Positions 1 through 12,423 of a stretch of 64,000 nucleotides of DNA are shown here, piece after piece (position 1 is the stretch's first letter; every line of letters starts with the position of its first letter). Position numbers and translations under genes: made by a program. Under the pieces are notes generated by a model. That model did no database searches, had not been told where the DNA came from, and worked only from the letters and a program-made list of their open reading frames with translations. This DNA comes from Symbiodinium natans (Eukaryota > Sar > Dinophyceae > Suessiales > Symbiodiniaceae): assembly GCA_905221605.1 (NCBI GenBank), contig CAJNDS010000226.1:124001-188000 (forward strand). The letters run 5' to 3'.

Positions 1-221
1 TAAATAATGAAAAACGTGTGTGCTTCGCACTATTTACACGTCATCACCAAAAAAAAAACCGAAAACGCACAAAAATGCAATTTCGTGAACATGTGTGGAG
101 TGCCCAACCCTAGAGTATCTCTACCAAGAGAGGGTGGGGATGTTCGAAGTATAATGATTTGGATAGGACAAGCTTACAAAACAGAGACTCGTATGCAAAA
201 AAACACTTTTTTTTCACAGTT

Positions 222-703
222 TACCTAAAAATCCAAAAATCCAAAAACTCAAAACCATGAAGCCGGGACACCGCTGTTTTTTGGGTTTTTTGTTTTCTCG
301 AGGTTTTTTTTTGGTTTTTGAAAAAATCAAGAAAAAAAACATGCGTTTTTTGGGATTTAAGGTGTTCCTGGCCTCAAAAACCAAAAACACATGGTTGTTT
401 TTGGGTTTTCACTCAAAATCCAAAAAAACCCTCGTGTTTTGTTGGATTTAAGGTGTTCCTGGCCTCAGAAACCAAAAAAACACATGGATTTTGTGGATTT
501 TCACTCAAAATCCAACAAAACCCTCGTGTTTTTTTTCGGGTTTTCAACCCCGCGGAGAGTAAAATCCAAAAACATGGCATTTTTTGGGTTTTTCAAAAAA
601 AAACACAAAACACCTCGAGAAAACAAAAAATAAAAATAAAATAAAATAAACGCTGTCCCGGCTTCATGGTTTTGATTTTTTTGGATTTTTGGCTATTTTA
701 GGC
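222..703. mobile_element. Foldback / MITE-like inverted-repeat element
   Basis: The two ends are long imperfect inverted repeats of about 100 bp. The left arm (about 222-322) contains CCATGAAGCCGGGACA followed by a T-rich stretch and TTTTCTCGAGG. The right arm (about 595-703) carries the reverse complement of the same landmarks in the same order (CCTCGAGAAAA, then TGTCCCGGCTTCATGG). The centre holds two copies of a roughly 95-bp direct repeat starting GGTGTTCCTGGCCTCA (about 361 and 454). No transposase is encoded; the short open frames are shadows of the repeat. A non-autonomous foldback or MITE element is the best reading. The exact ends and any target-site duplication are uncertain. Confidence 0.6.
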
Positions 704-829
704 AAAGAATGCAAGCAAGTATTTTTGTAAGGAATATATTTGTTATCAGTTGTTCTTTCTACGTGACTTCCTTACACACACGCAGAGAAAAACCACACAC
801 ACACACACACCATTTTGTTTTAGTTTAGA

Positions 830-2795
830 TTCAGCCCATTCGGTATGTAGAGTGTGGCGTTAAGATGTAAAGTTCCATCAGATTTAATTACGAATGAGGC
901 TTAGAAAAGGATGTTTTGGGATGTGGCGTCTTAATAAAAACAAACAATATAAAAAGTAATTGAGGTTAAGAGATAACGCGGCCCAGATGCGGGTTTCTTA
1001 GGGTGTGTTTCTGAGGGTGTGCACCTGCAATTCCAAAGTCTGATTAGACTTAATTATGAGTCGGGTTTGGAAGAGGATGTCTTGGGGTGTGGCTTCTTCA
1101 TTTTAAAGTCTATTTAAGTGGAATTACAAACGGAGTCCAGATGAGGATTTCTTAGGGTGTGGTGTTTTAATACAAACCTCAAATTTCATTTCATTACGAA
1201 GCGGGACCAGAGGAGAATTTCACAGGGTGTGCTAAGTAATGTAAAATTGGTTCCAAATAGGCAATAACCAATGAGGCTTAGAAGGTGGCGAATTAGATTT
1301 ACTTACGAATGAGGCTTAGACGAGGATGTCTCGGATGTGGCATCTTAATGTAAAAAGTAATATAAAAAGTAATTGAGTTTAAGAACTAACGCAGTCCAGA
1401 TGAGGGTTTCTTAAGGTGTTTCTGAGGGCGTGGCCTAGCAAGTCAAAAGTCTAATTAGACTTAATTATGAGCGGGGCTTAGAAGTGGATGTCTTGGGGCG
1501 TGGCTTCTTAATGTAAAATTCTATTTATTCTATTTAAGTGGAAATACAAACGGAGTCCAGATGAGGATTTCTTAGGGTGTGGTGTTGTAGTACAAACCTC
1601 GAATTTCATGTCATTACCAAGCGGGGCCAGAGGAGGATTTAATAGGGTGTGGTCTGTAATATAAAATTCCAAATAGGCAATAACCAATGAGGTTTAGAAG
1701 AGGATGTCTTGGGGCGTGGCCTCTCAATATGTTTGTTTTATTTGTTGTACTTGGGTTTAATTACGAACGAAGCTGTGGCTTTATCATACACAAGTCTAAT
1801 TAGAAAGCCCCAGAAATAGGGTGTGGCTGTTAAATATAGAACTGTAGGTACATTATAATCCGAATTGGGGCTCAGAAGATGGTGTAAAGTTCTGTCCACA
1901 AGTTACATACGAACGAAGCCTAGATGAGAACTTCTTAGGATGGGGGCTTCTTATCTAGAATTATCAACTTGTTATGATTACGAACAGGCCCCTGAATGGC
2001 ATGGCTTTTGAAATACCAGCATCTAGTCAAATCGAAAATACGTCTAAGTACAAACGAAGCTCTGATGAGGATTTCTTTGGGTGTGGCTTTAGAATATAGA
2101 CTTCTATGTAAGCTTCATTACGAATAGGGGCCAGAAGGGGATTTCACCAGGTGTGGTGCGCAATCTAATATTCAAACTCGGTCTAATTCCGAGGAGGATG
2201 TCTTGGGGCTGGCCTCTCAACATACACTTGCTTTACTTGGGTTTAATTACGAACGAAACCCAGAAGAGGATTTCTTAGAGCGCGGGTTAACAAAACAAAA
2301 TCTAATTACGTTTCGTTACGAATGGGGCCAGAGGAGGATTTCGTAGGGTGTGGGTGAAAAAAGGTTCCACATAGGTACTAACGAATGAGGCTTAGAAGAG
2401 GATGTCTTGGGCGGGGCCTTTTAATATGTTTGTTCAACTTGGGTTAATTGCGAACGAAGCTGTGGCGCTTGAAATTTCATTAAGAGGCCCCAGAAGAGGA
2501 TTTCATAGGGCATGGCCTTTAAGTATAGAATTCCTTTCGTAGGGTTTGGGCTTCTTATATAGAAGCAGTTCTTCAATAAACTAAGAAGGAAGCCCAGATG
2601 AGGATTTCTGAGGCTGCAACCTCTGCATATAAAGTTCTTATGAGATTTTGTTACGGACAGGCAGGCCCCAGAAGAGGATTTCATGGGGCGCGGCTTTTAA
2701 TAGGCAAATTTAGGTTTCAAAAAAATTGTACTACGAATGAGGCCAGAGGATTTCTCAGAGGGTGCGGCCTTTTATTGTTTTCTCCGAATTAGGTT
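830..2795. repeat. Degenerate satellite with higher-order structure
   Basis: Some two dozen diverged copies of a 60-70 bp unit follow one another, with a core like ATTACGAATGAGGCTTAGA then GAGGATGTCTTGGGGTGTGG. Adjacent units differ, but units about 410-427 bp apart match well: 888 with 1302, 1053 with 1463, 1121 with 1548, 1193 with 1613, and 1260 with 1680. This gives a higher-order repeat of about 420 bp made of about six subunits. It becomes more diverged to the right. Open frames inside it are not genes. Confidence 0.7.
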
Positions 2796-2841
2796 TAAAT
2801 ATCACTTTGATGTGCCCGGAAGGCCTTCCGACCTAGATCAT

Positions 2842-2940
2842 CGGGGGGGGGGGGGGGGGGGGTTGAGCATATATATATATATATATATTTATTTATTTAT
2901 ATTTATATTTATATTTATATTTATTTATTTATTTATTTGT
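2842..2940. repeat. Poly-G tract followed by AT-rich simple repeat
   Basis: A run of about 20 G (2842-2862) is followed by a TA dinucleotide tract and then TTTA/TTTATA repeats to about 2940. It marks the right boundary of the satellite. Confidence 0.9.
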
Positions 2941-2989
2941 TTTCAGACTATGTGTCAATATTGTAACTAATGACTTTGTTGCGGTATAA

Positions 2990-3875
2990 GGTTCCCAAGT
3001 TTTGCTCTTGAATGGGGGTTGAGAATTCCTCTTGCGACCGCAGCACAGGCTGAGCAACGATGGCCTTGAATCCTGTCTTGGTGACTTGCGTCAGTCGAAC
3101 GGATGCCGGCCCCTTTACCTCGGCCAAGGATGGAATACAGAGCTCAGTTGCTGTTGCAGCGATCGTTCTGGAGCGCGATTCGCACTGTTACCTACTAACA
3201 CGACTGCCGCAACCGAGCGCCATCCTTGAGGCAACTGAACACACTCTTGTTCTTGCCACTGGTGTCCTGGACATGCCAAGCAACTTTCTCTGTCGGGGTT
3301 ATCACGACAATAGGCACTTCTCCGAACGGCTTCTGGAAGGTGACGGTTGTCCACGCACTGGTCGTTATTGTGATCTGACGGACCTCCAACGAGGCACCTC
3401 CTGCGGCGGTGGTGGTGGTCGTTGTGGTGGTCGTGGTCGTGGTCGTGGTGGTGGTGGTGGTGGTGGTCGTGGTGGTGGTGGTCGTGGTGGTCGTGGTGGT
3501 GTCGGTCGTGGTCGTGGTCGTGGTGTGTAGTGGTGGTGGTGGTGGTGGTGGGGTGGTGGTGGTGGTGGTGGTGGTGGTGGTGGTGGTGGTGGTGGTCGTG
3601 GTGGTGGTGGTGGTAGTGGTGGTAGTGGTCGTGGTGGTCGTGGTGGTCGTGGTGGTCGTTGTAGTGGTGGTCGTGGTGGTGGTGGTGGTCGTCGTGGTTG
3701 TAGTTGTAGTCGTTGTCGTTGTAGTCGTCGTGGTGGTCGTGGTGGTGGTAGTGGTGGTGGTGGTCGTGGTGGTGGTGGTGGTGGTGGTGGTGGTGGTGGT
3801 GGTGGTCGTCGTTGTCGTGGTGGCGGTTGTGGCGGTGGCACCTTTACGCCTGGCAAGGCGAGAGAGCACCATTGT
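2990..3875 (-). CDS. Poly-threonine (mucin-like) protein with lectin-like modules, partial
   Basis: I do not know the exact identity. The first ATG in the open frame is at 3875 on the minus strand (context ATMVLSRLARRKG). After it comes an almost unbroken poly-Thr stretch of about 140 residues encoded by ACC/ACG/ACT triplets (about 3830-3400). The frame then becomes ordinary protein: ASLEVRQITITT, then TVTFQKPFGEVPIVVITPTE (about 3390-3290). The TFQKPF...P.VVI pattern resembles H-type-lectin-like beta-sandwich modules. A second exon starts after an AG at 3143-3144 (LCIPSLAEVKGPASVRLTQV, then GFKAIVAQP) and has the same flavour. The Thr tract is expected to be O-glycosylated and extracellular, but no clear signal peptide is visible, so upstream exons may be missing. 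The repeat may have expanded in place within an exon. Exon limits are approximate. Confidence 0.45.
3409..3830. repeat. (GTG/GTC)n triplet microsatellite
   Basis: This is an imperfect triplet tract of GTG, GTC and GTT on the plus strand. It encodes poly-Thr in one minus-strand frame and poly-Val or poly-Pro in others; only the poly-Thr frame continues into non-repetitive protein-like sequence. Confidence 0.9.
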
Positions 3876-3982
3876 AGCTGGAAGCAGTCCGAAAAAGCCA
3901 CAGCTCTTGTAGCAGTATGTGCTTTGAGGCTGAGTACGGAAACCCACGAAAGGAGCTGCTCTGCATGCTTAGACCCGCTCAC

Positions 3983-5260
3983 CTTTCATCTTCTTAACGG
4001 GTCGGCCTTGCTTCCCATTTCAAGGCTCGATGACCCTTGCCGTGTTTACCCATGCTCTTGCCTTGGCGGCCCTGGTTAGTGAAGGCTGCAGATCCATGGC
4101 TTGGAGTCTAGCAAGGGGCTTTTAAGGCCCTGAGAGGGTTATAAGGGGCTTCATAGCCCTCCTCAGCAAGCAGCCATTCAGGGGCTTCAGAAGTTGGCAA
4201 CTCCTGCACCTGGAACCTTGCCGGACCCCAAACCGTCAAAAGGCGCGCCGGTGGCGCTTGCAGTTATACATGTCCTGGATCTGCAAGATGTCACCTTCGT
4301 GACTTGGCGGAGGCTTCCCTCTTTGTTTCAAGGCTAGAAGGCAGCCCAAAACTCCTCGCCAAGCCTCGAAAGACCTAATACCGGAATGAAAAAGCTGTCC
4401 TTGTTTCGGGAATCTGAACCCCCTTCTAATGAATCTCAAAAGCACTGTAAATGCAGGAAGAGGTCGCCGAATTTGGGGGGTTATCCTTACGTGTGTCAGG
4501 AGCATCCAAGGTACATACACAAAAACGTCTTCACATGCATCTGGGCATTGCGGGCTCCTACAGCGGTTCTTCCTCGAATCCCTCAAGAAAGGCAAGTTGG
4601 GGTTGGCGGCTCCCCAAAGCATTAGACAAGAGGGAAACCCCCTGAGTTCACTAAAAAAAATGGGGCGTGAACAAGGTTCAGAGAAAAAGAAGAAAAAAAA
4701 CAGCTACGGTAAGGACTGTTGTGATGTGGAGCTTTCGACGTATCTTTCAGGTTTTGAGGTTGGGTTTCTGCATATATCCGCATGTTGGATTGCAGTCCTA
4801 TACCATGATAGAATCCATGAACAGGTTGACGTTTTGCTGTTGGGGAGAGACGCAAGAAGATCTTCATGGGTTGAAATTTCTTGTTTTGCAGTCTGGGTAG
4901 TCTCTTAAGGTGGGAGGGCGGGGAGGCGTGTCTTTGAAACTTGCCCTACTTCCCCTACACCCAAAACCCTAAAAACCCTCAACTTTCAACCCCAAGCCCC
5001 TCAACCCTGGTGGCACGCACCTGCCGAAAGGTGCCACCGCTGGCCGACCACTGAGTTGTAGCCTGGGCGCAGGGGCTTTCGGGGACTTCTGATTTCCGAG
5101 CGCAAATCGTGGAACCCTTTTTAATAAAAGTGTGTGTGTGTGGAAAGAGTATGTATGTTTTTCTTGAATCTCATGAGCTTGGTTCATCACAGATATGAAG
5201 CCAAACTAAGCAATGCAATGGACATTTTGGGATTTGTCAAGAAAACAAGGGCGAACAGGT
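3983..5260. other. No gene recognised
   Basis: Several short overlapping open frames occur on both strands. None has a recognisable motif or a coding look that stands out. Nothing else was found here. Confidence 0.5.
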
Positions 5261-5263
5261 CCC

Positions 5264-5335
5264 TACACCTTAAACCCTAAACCCTGAGCCCTAAACCCTA
5301 ACCCGAAACCTTAAACCCTAAACCCTAAGCCCTGA
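5264..5335. repeat. Interstitial telomere-like heptamers
   Basis: About ten imperfect CCCTAAA units, including variants such as CCCTGAG and CCCGAAA. Confidence 0.85.
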
Positions 5336-5339
5336 GCGC

Positions 5340-5470
5340 CCTTCGGCCCTTTGGCACGACGACGACGACTACTACTTCTTCTTCGATAACTCTTGCTACT
5401 CGTATTTTCTACCATTCACTATTAGTTCTCATTATTTCTGCGATTGTTATTTGTTACCCTGCTCAGGGAT
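5340..5470. repeat. Degenerate triplet (period-3) tract
   Basis: ACGACGACGACTACTACTTC grades into an irregular run of NNT/NNC-like triplets with no perfect microsatellite. Similar tracts recur near 14.05, 14.6, 22.4, 40.6, 42.7 and 46.95 kb. Confidence 0.5.
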
Positions 5471-5799
5471 TTCACGTCACGTTCCACACTCGTTGTGTGC
5501 GTATGGACAGCTTCTGAAACTAGTCTCGGCTATAGGTCTCGCGAGTGGCGCGGGGACGTCATAGGAGCAGCCTTCTTCAAATGTGGACGTCGGGCGCGTG
5601 TTTCCAACGTCTCCCTTTCTCACGAGCTTGGCCGAAGTCTCCGAAAGTATTCCTGGGTGTCCTTGTGATTCATCCGGTCGATCATCATGGCAAGCCCAAA
5701 TTGATCATATCGGCTCTTTTTGGGGTGCCCAAGCCAGAGGAGGACGGTGCCAAAAGCACAAATTTACCTGAGCCTACTTTGGTTGGGTGGGTTCGCTGC

Positions 5800-6635
5800 T
5801 CGTGATATCCACGCACTCCTTGGTCTTCGGATGAGATGCTCTGAGTGGGATGCAGATCTCGTCGCTTGCCCCCAGTTTTGGGGGCGCTTGCAATGACATT
5901 TTCAAGGAGCGCTTGGGGTACAGTGGGGGTCTACGCCCTTCGTTTCGAGCACATGGATCCCCAATAAAGAAGAATCTCCATAGGATCTCCATAAACCATC
6001 TGGGTCCCACTGCTCGATGGCACGGTGTCATAGTAAGGCGCTGCAGCCCCCCCTTGGCGCGGATAGTGCATGATGCTCTCCTTGGCAATCAGAAGCCCAG
6101 TGGTGGAAGCAGGAGACAAGGGATTTTTGATCTAGATGAACAGCTAGGGTTTCGCATGCTGTCCTACGCTCGTTCACCCAATTTCAAAGCTTCAGAGTTC
6201 ACGTGGAGGTGTGAGTGATTGTTGGCATGGTTTGGGTTGGGTTTTGGGGTCCACAGGGTTTGGGGCAGAGCACCCGCGCTCTCTTTTTCTGTTCGCGCAT
6301 GCAGCTCTGCGGTCTGTGGCAGCAAGATGCAGTTTCTCATGCCGCACACTCAAGCAGAACGAACACACAGAGAACTGCACCAGGGCACGACACTGCAAAG
6401 TGCCCAGAACACTCTGGCAACGTGCCCCTCTGGGCATGGGCGGCTTGCAGCAAGCTGCCTCAGAGCTCGTCTCCGTAGCCTTCTTCCTCACCTTCTCCCT
6501 CTGCCTGAGTGCTGTCTTCAACATCGGCGGTGGGACGAATTTGCTAGCACACCCTTCAATTTCCTGTTGGGCTTCAGTCCTTGAAAGCTCCGTAAGAAAA
6601 CTGGGCAAAGCTGGAAGAAACGGAAGTCCGGACAA
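5800..6635 (-). other. Possible minus-strand exons, unidentified
   Basis: Two stretches have a protein-like composition. About 6115-5985 reads ESIMHYPRQGGAAAPYYDTV then MVYGDPMEI. About 6600-6440 reads SFLTELSRTEAQQEIEGCAS then REKVRKKATETSSEAA. Neither matches a family I know, and no convincing splice model joins them. They may be exons of an unknown gene or chance open frames. Confidence 0.2.
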
Positions 6636-7984
6636 ATGACCCAGTATAAGGCCTTGCGGGTCTCTAGTTAGATTTTGTCGATCACAGGAACCAGCGAGCT
6701 GAGCAACTGTCGCGAAACGTTGGCCGCACCAAACTAGCTGCTCACCTTCTTCTTGTGGCCACGACCCCTCTGCCAGATACCCAAAGTTCGGCTCTTGCGA
6801 ACCCTAAGCCCTAAACCCCAAACCCCAAACCCTAAACCCTCTAAACCTTAGACGGTGCTAAGCAAAGCTTTGAGCCCTAAACCCGACCCAATCCAGGCAA
6901 TGAGAACAGGAATGCGGGGTAGCTTTACAATACATCGATGCATACACATATTGCAGAACATGTATACATATATAATATATGTGCATATGGAGGAAATATC
7001 CAAGGGATAGTATGGTCAACCATTGAAGCACAACACCCTTTGAACCCCAAAAGCCCTGCAAGAGCCGCCCCTCCCCCGGCCCCCCGCCCCCAAAACCCCG
7101 AGCCTCGAGTCGCCAAAGCGTCCCTCCTAACAGCAAGAAACTCACAAATTTTAAACTCCAAAACCCAAACCCCAAACCCTAAACCCTAAGCCCGAACTCG
7201 CAACGCTTCTTCGGTCTCCAGCGGCCTCTTCGTACTCCTTCTCCAGGGCAGCCAGGTCCTCACAACAACGAATTTGCACATGGCCACCCCTAAACCCTAA
7301 ACCGTAAACCCTAGACCCTCCAGGCAGCGCCCGTCACTTCAAAGTTCCGACGCTGGGTCGCGGAATCGAAGTCGGAAAGAAACCCCTCCCCCCTGGTATG
7401 ACATCCCCCGCACTGCTTGGGATTTCAGGACTAGATACACGTAAACCTTAAGAATCAAGCTCGGGGTCCTTCGCCCACGTAGTGATGGACGAAGGCACGC
7501 TTCCTTGGAAGGTGTACGGAAGTACACACAGCTGACCAGCCTTAACCAAGAATCCAACAGGGGCGAGCCTGAAGAATCCACAAGGAATGGTTTGTCACAA
7601 GATCCGAGGCTTGGGCTTCTTCGGGAGGGGCTTCAGGCCTCAAGGAGCTCAGGAATTCTTCATCGTGGTATTTCAAGCCACGAATTTTTTCAGGGCCTGC
7701 TTCAAACTGCCTGTGTATGTGGTGTATGTGGAGGCTGCTCCCTGAAAATCGGGAGGTGCGTTTGTCCTGTGGGGGCCGAACTGGGTTTCGGCCTGTGGTG
7801 CTCGTGGGAATCCCCCCCGTTCAGTTCGCCAAGGGCTCTGAAATAGGATGCTGGGGGGGGGGGGGCTGGAGCTGGAGCTGCCGCGGGCGCACGCACGCAA
7901 GTCGGTTTATGCAAGCACGTGCACACCTTGAAACCTGAAGTTTGCAAAGGAAACCTCCTGTAAAGATGCCCTAAGGTACCTACC

Positions 7985-9180
<1,196 letters not shown>

Positions 9181-9204
9181 ACGCAGATTATAAGGGAGTT
9201 TAGG

Positions 9205-9425
9205 GTTTGGGGGGGCCGCGTTTACGCCACCTGCACAGGTCTGGGAGCCACCACGACACCCCCGCCGCCCAGAAATTACGCAACACCCCCCGCCGGACGC
9301 AGATTATGTTTTGCTTCAGGGAGAGGGGGAGCCAGGATTGCATTACTTGCACTGCTCTGCACAGGTCTGGGAACCACGACACCCACGACACCCCTGCGCC
9401 CAGGAGTTACGCCACGCCGTGGTTC
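9205..9425. repeat. Tandem duplication of ~115 bp
   Basis: Two related copies begin with CTGCACAGGTCTGGGA (about 9230 and 9357). Each continues through CACGACACCCC and a CGCCCAG(A/G)A(A/G)TTACGC segment. Confidence 0.65.
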
Positions 9426-9429
9426 TGGG

Positions 9430-9830
9430 TAACCCCTTCCTTTGTACTGGCAAAGCACGGAGCGTACTCAACTAGCAACCGCCTAACCCCCCACGAGGGG
9501 GTTCTGGGTCCCCCAACTGGCGAAGCACGGAGCGTACTCAACTAGCAACTACCATTTTCCCCCCTAACCCCCCACGAGGTGGTTGTGGGCAACCCCCCCC
9601 ACTGGCGAAGCGCGGAGCATACTCAACTAGCAACCATGTGTCCTCACCCGAACCTATTAACCCACGACGATGGAGGTTTTGGGTAACCCCCCCACTGGCG
9701 AAGCACGGAGCGTACTCAAAAATAGCAACCGTGCAGAGACTTACCCCTGTACTCTGTCTCTTCCACACAGAAGAACCTCCCCACTCTGTGCCTAGAGAGA
9801 AACAATTAACCCCGTGGTAACGTTCTTGCC
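9430..9830. repeat. ~85-bp tandem repeat, left part
   Basis: About four copies of a unit containing CTGGCGAAGCACGGAGCGTA, then CTCAACTAGCAACC, then CCCCACGAGGNGGTTCTGGG (near 9448, 9518, 9601 and 9688). The same unit reappears beyond the 50-bp array at 11236-11350. Confidence 0.8.
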
Positions 9831-9834
9831 TTGG

Positions 9835-11225
9835 CACGCAGGTGCTTCTGGTAGGGTTTTTGTCTTGGCGGCTTGGCAAAGCGAGCGAGTGGCGGTGACG
9901 CAGGTGCTTGTGGTAAGGTTTTTGTCTTGACACAACGCGTGGCGGTGACGCAGGTGCTTGTTTGTGGTAAGGCTTTTGTCTTGGCAAAACGCGTGGCGGT
10001 GACGCAGCTGCTTCTGGTAAGGTTCTTGTCTTGGCAGAACGCGTGGCGGTGAGGCAGGTGCTTGTGGTCGTGGCGGTGGTGCAGGTGCTTGTAGTAAGGT
10101 TTCTGTCTTGGCGGCTTGGCAAAACGAGTGGCGGTGACGCAGGTGCTTTGGTAAGGTTTTTGTCTTGGCGGCTTGGCAAAACGAGTAAGGTTTTTGTCTT
10201 GGCAAAACGAGTGGCAGTGACGCAGGTGCTTCTGGTAAGGTTCGTGTCTTGCCAAAACGCGTGTCGGTGACGCAGGTGCTTGTGGAAAGGGTTGTGTCTT
10301 GGCAAAACGCGTGGCGTCGACGCAGCCTCTTGTGGTCAGGTTTTTTTCTTGGCAAAAAGCATGGCGGTGACGCAGGTGCTTCTGGTAGGGTTTTGTCTTG
10401 GCGGCTTGGCAAAATGAGGGGCGGTGGCGCAGGTGCTTGTGGTGAGATTTTTGTCTTGGCAAAACGCGTTGCGGTGACGCAGGTGCTGCTGGTAGGGTTT
10501 TTGTCATGGCGGTGGTGCAAGGTGCTTGCTTGTGGTAAGGTTTTTGTCTTGGCAAAACGCCTGGCGGTGACGCAGGTGCTCGTGGTAAGGTTTTTGTCCT
10601 GGCGTTTTGGCAAAACGCGTGTCAGCGACGCAGGTGCTTGTGGTAAGGTTTTTGTCTTGGCACAACGCGTGGCGTGGCAAGGTTCTTGTCTCGGCGAAAC
10701 GCGTGGCGGTGACGCAGGTGCTTGAGGATTTTGTCTTGCCAAAACTCGTGGCGGTGACGCAGGTGCTTCTGGCACGGTTTTTGTTTTGCCAAAACGCGTA
10801 TCGCTGACGCAGGTGCTTGTGGTAAGGCTTTTGTCTTGGCAAAACGCGTGGCGGTGACGCAGGTGCTCGTGGTAAGGTTTTGTCTTGGCGGCTTGGCAAA
10901 ACGAGTGGCGGTGATGCAGGTGCTTGTGGTCACAGGATTTTGTCTTGGCAAAACGCGTGGCGGCACAACCGTGGCTGTGACGCAGGTGCTTGTGGTAAGG
11001 TTTTGTGTCTTGGCAAAACGCGTGGCGGCGACGCAGGTGCTTGCCGTAAGGTTTTTGTCTTGGCGGCTTGGCAAAACAAGTGGTGGTGGCGCAGGTGCTT
11101 GTGGTCACAGAATTATTTTGTCTTGGCAAAACGCGTGGCGGTGACGCAGGTGTTTGTGGTGAGGTTTTCGTCTTGGCAAAACGCGTGGCGGTGACGCAGG
11201 TGCTTGTGGTGAGGTTTTTGTCTTC
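9835..11225. repeat. ~50-bp minisatellite, about 26 copies
   Basis: The unit is close to GGTAAGGTTTTTGTCTTGGC + AAAACGCGTGGCGGTGACGC + AGGTGCTTGT. About 26 copies run from 9835 to 11225. A subset carries a 9-bp insertion reading GGCGGCTTG after TCTTGGC. Because about 50 bp is not a multiple of three, each reading frame passes through all three phases of the unit. The minus strand is largely free of stops in all three frames (one frame stays open for 516 codons from 11342 to 9792). This openness is a property of the unit and not good evidence for a protein. Confidence 0.9.
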
Positions 11226-11235
11226 CCCCCCCCCA

Positions 11236-11350
11236 CTGGTGACACATGGAGCGTATTCAACTATCAACCATGCGTCCTGCCCCAAACCCCCCCCCCCCAA
11301 CGAGGTGGTTCTGGGTAACCCCCCAACTGGCGAAGAACTCAACTAGCAAC
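11236..11350. repeat. ~85-bp tandem repeat, right part
   Basis: One and a half further copies of the unit seen at 9430-9830, with longer C runs. The 50-bp array therefore lies inside this older repeat. Confidence 0.75.
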
Positions 11351-11859
11351 CATTTTTCTGCCCCCCAGGGTCCCCTTAAAGGAGGCTCTCCCGTTTGCAT
11401 GCGTGAGCCCACGGGGTCTGTGATGGTTCGGCCTTTTTCAGACCCCCTGAAACCCCCACGTTACCTGCGTTCCAGTCATGGATTGGAAGACGCGCTGCAC
11501 ACGCGAGGGGGTGGGGGGAATCACCCGGCAGCTTTTCCACAGAGACGTGGAACCCGCACCGTGAACTCAGGGACGTTTGAGTGCTTGGGGGTGGCCTGTG
11601 GATCCCCTAAAGTGCCTTCTAGGGACCGCCTGGAGACTTCGTTAGGGCGGCAGTGACATTTCCACGTGCGGGGGCCCCTGCCAACCCCCCTAAAAACATC
11701 TGTGTGCTCTCTACAACCCCTCCTAAGAGTTTTGGACTGTCGGGAATGGGACTGGGGACGAAAATTCTGCTGTCGGATGTCGGTGATGCTGACGATGACA
11801 ACTTTGGCTACAGTGGCGAAGCAATGCAGCACGAAGCAGCTGCGCGCCGCTGGCTCTGA

Positions 11860-12140
11860 GAGCACGGAGCAACGGAGCACGGAGCGCTGCACCGGAGCAA
11901 CGGAGCGCGGCACCAGAGCAACAGAGAAACGGAGCGGATCCGCGCCGTTGCGGCGCCGACGCCCCTGCACAGAGCAACGGAGCACGGCGCGGAGCAACGG
12001 AGCACGGAGCAAAGCAACAACCCGTATCCAACGGAGAGCGGGGCACGCAGCAACGGAGCAACGGAGCGGAGTCGCGCCAATGGGGGAGACGGGGACGGCA
12101 GGGCACGGAGCACGGGGCAACGGAGCAACGGAGCGGAGCA
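11860..12140. repeat. 8-bp minisatellite (unit AACGGAGC)
   Basis: AACGGAGC and ACGGAGC units repeat irregularly. The unit is one base away from the reverse complement of the TTGCGCCG unit at 8.8-9.2 kb (CGGAGCAA against CGGCGCAA). Confidence 0.85.
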
Positions 12141-12423
12141 GTTTAGAAGACACGAATTGCACCTCCAATGGGTCTCCAATGCTGTATGTTTTTATTTTTA
12201 TTTTAATTGGCGGGGGGGGTGGTGGACCCAATTCAAAAAATTAAAAACACTACAAAAATGTTTTAAAAAAAATCAAAATTAAATAGGGGGTTGGGGAGGG
12301 GGGAAGGGGCTTGTGCGGGAGGGGGTGGTCTGGAGGGAGGGGGGTGGTCTGGGGGGGGGGGGGGCTTCAAAAGAATTTCAAAAAATATAAAAAGTACAAA
12401 ATTAAAACGGTGGCGGGGTATTT

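Noticed and set aside
3409-3912. 167-codon poly-Val frame and the poly-Pro frame through the triplet tract
   Set aside because: They are other phases of the same microsatellite and do not continue into protein-like sequence.
3980-4100. Minus-strand MGKHGKGHRALKWEARPTR as a histone or ribosomal protein start
   Set aside because: It is too short, followed by a stop, and does not match conserved positions of either family.
9835-11225. CRISPR-like array
   Set aside because: The units are directly adjacent and degenerate, with no unique spacers and no cas genes; this is a eukaryotic minisatellite.
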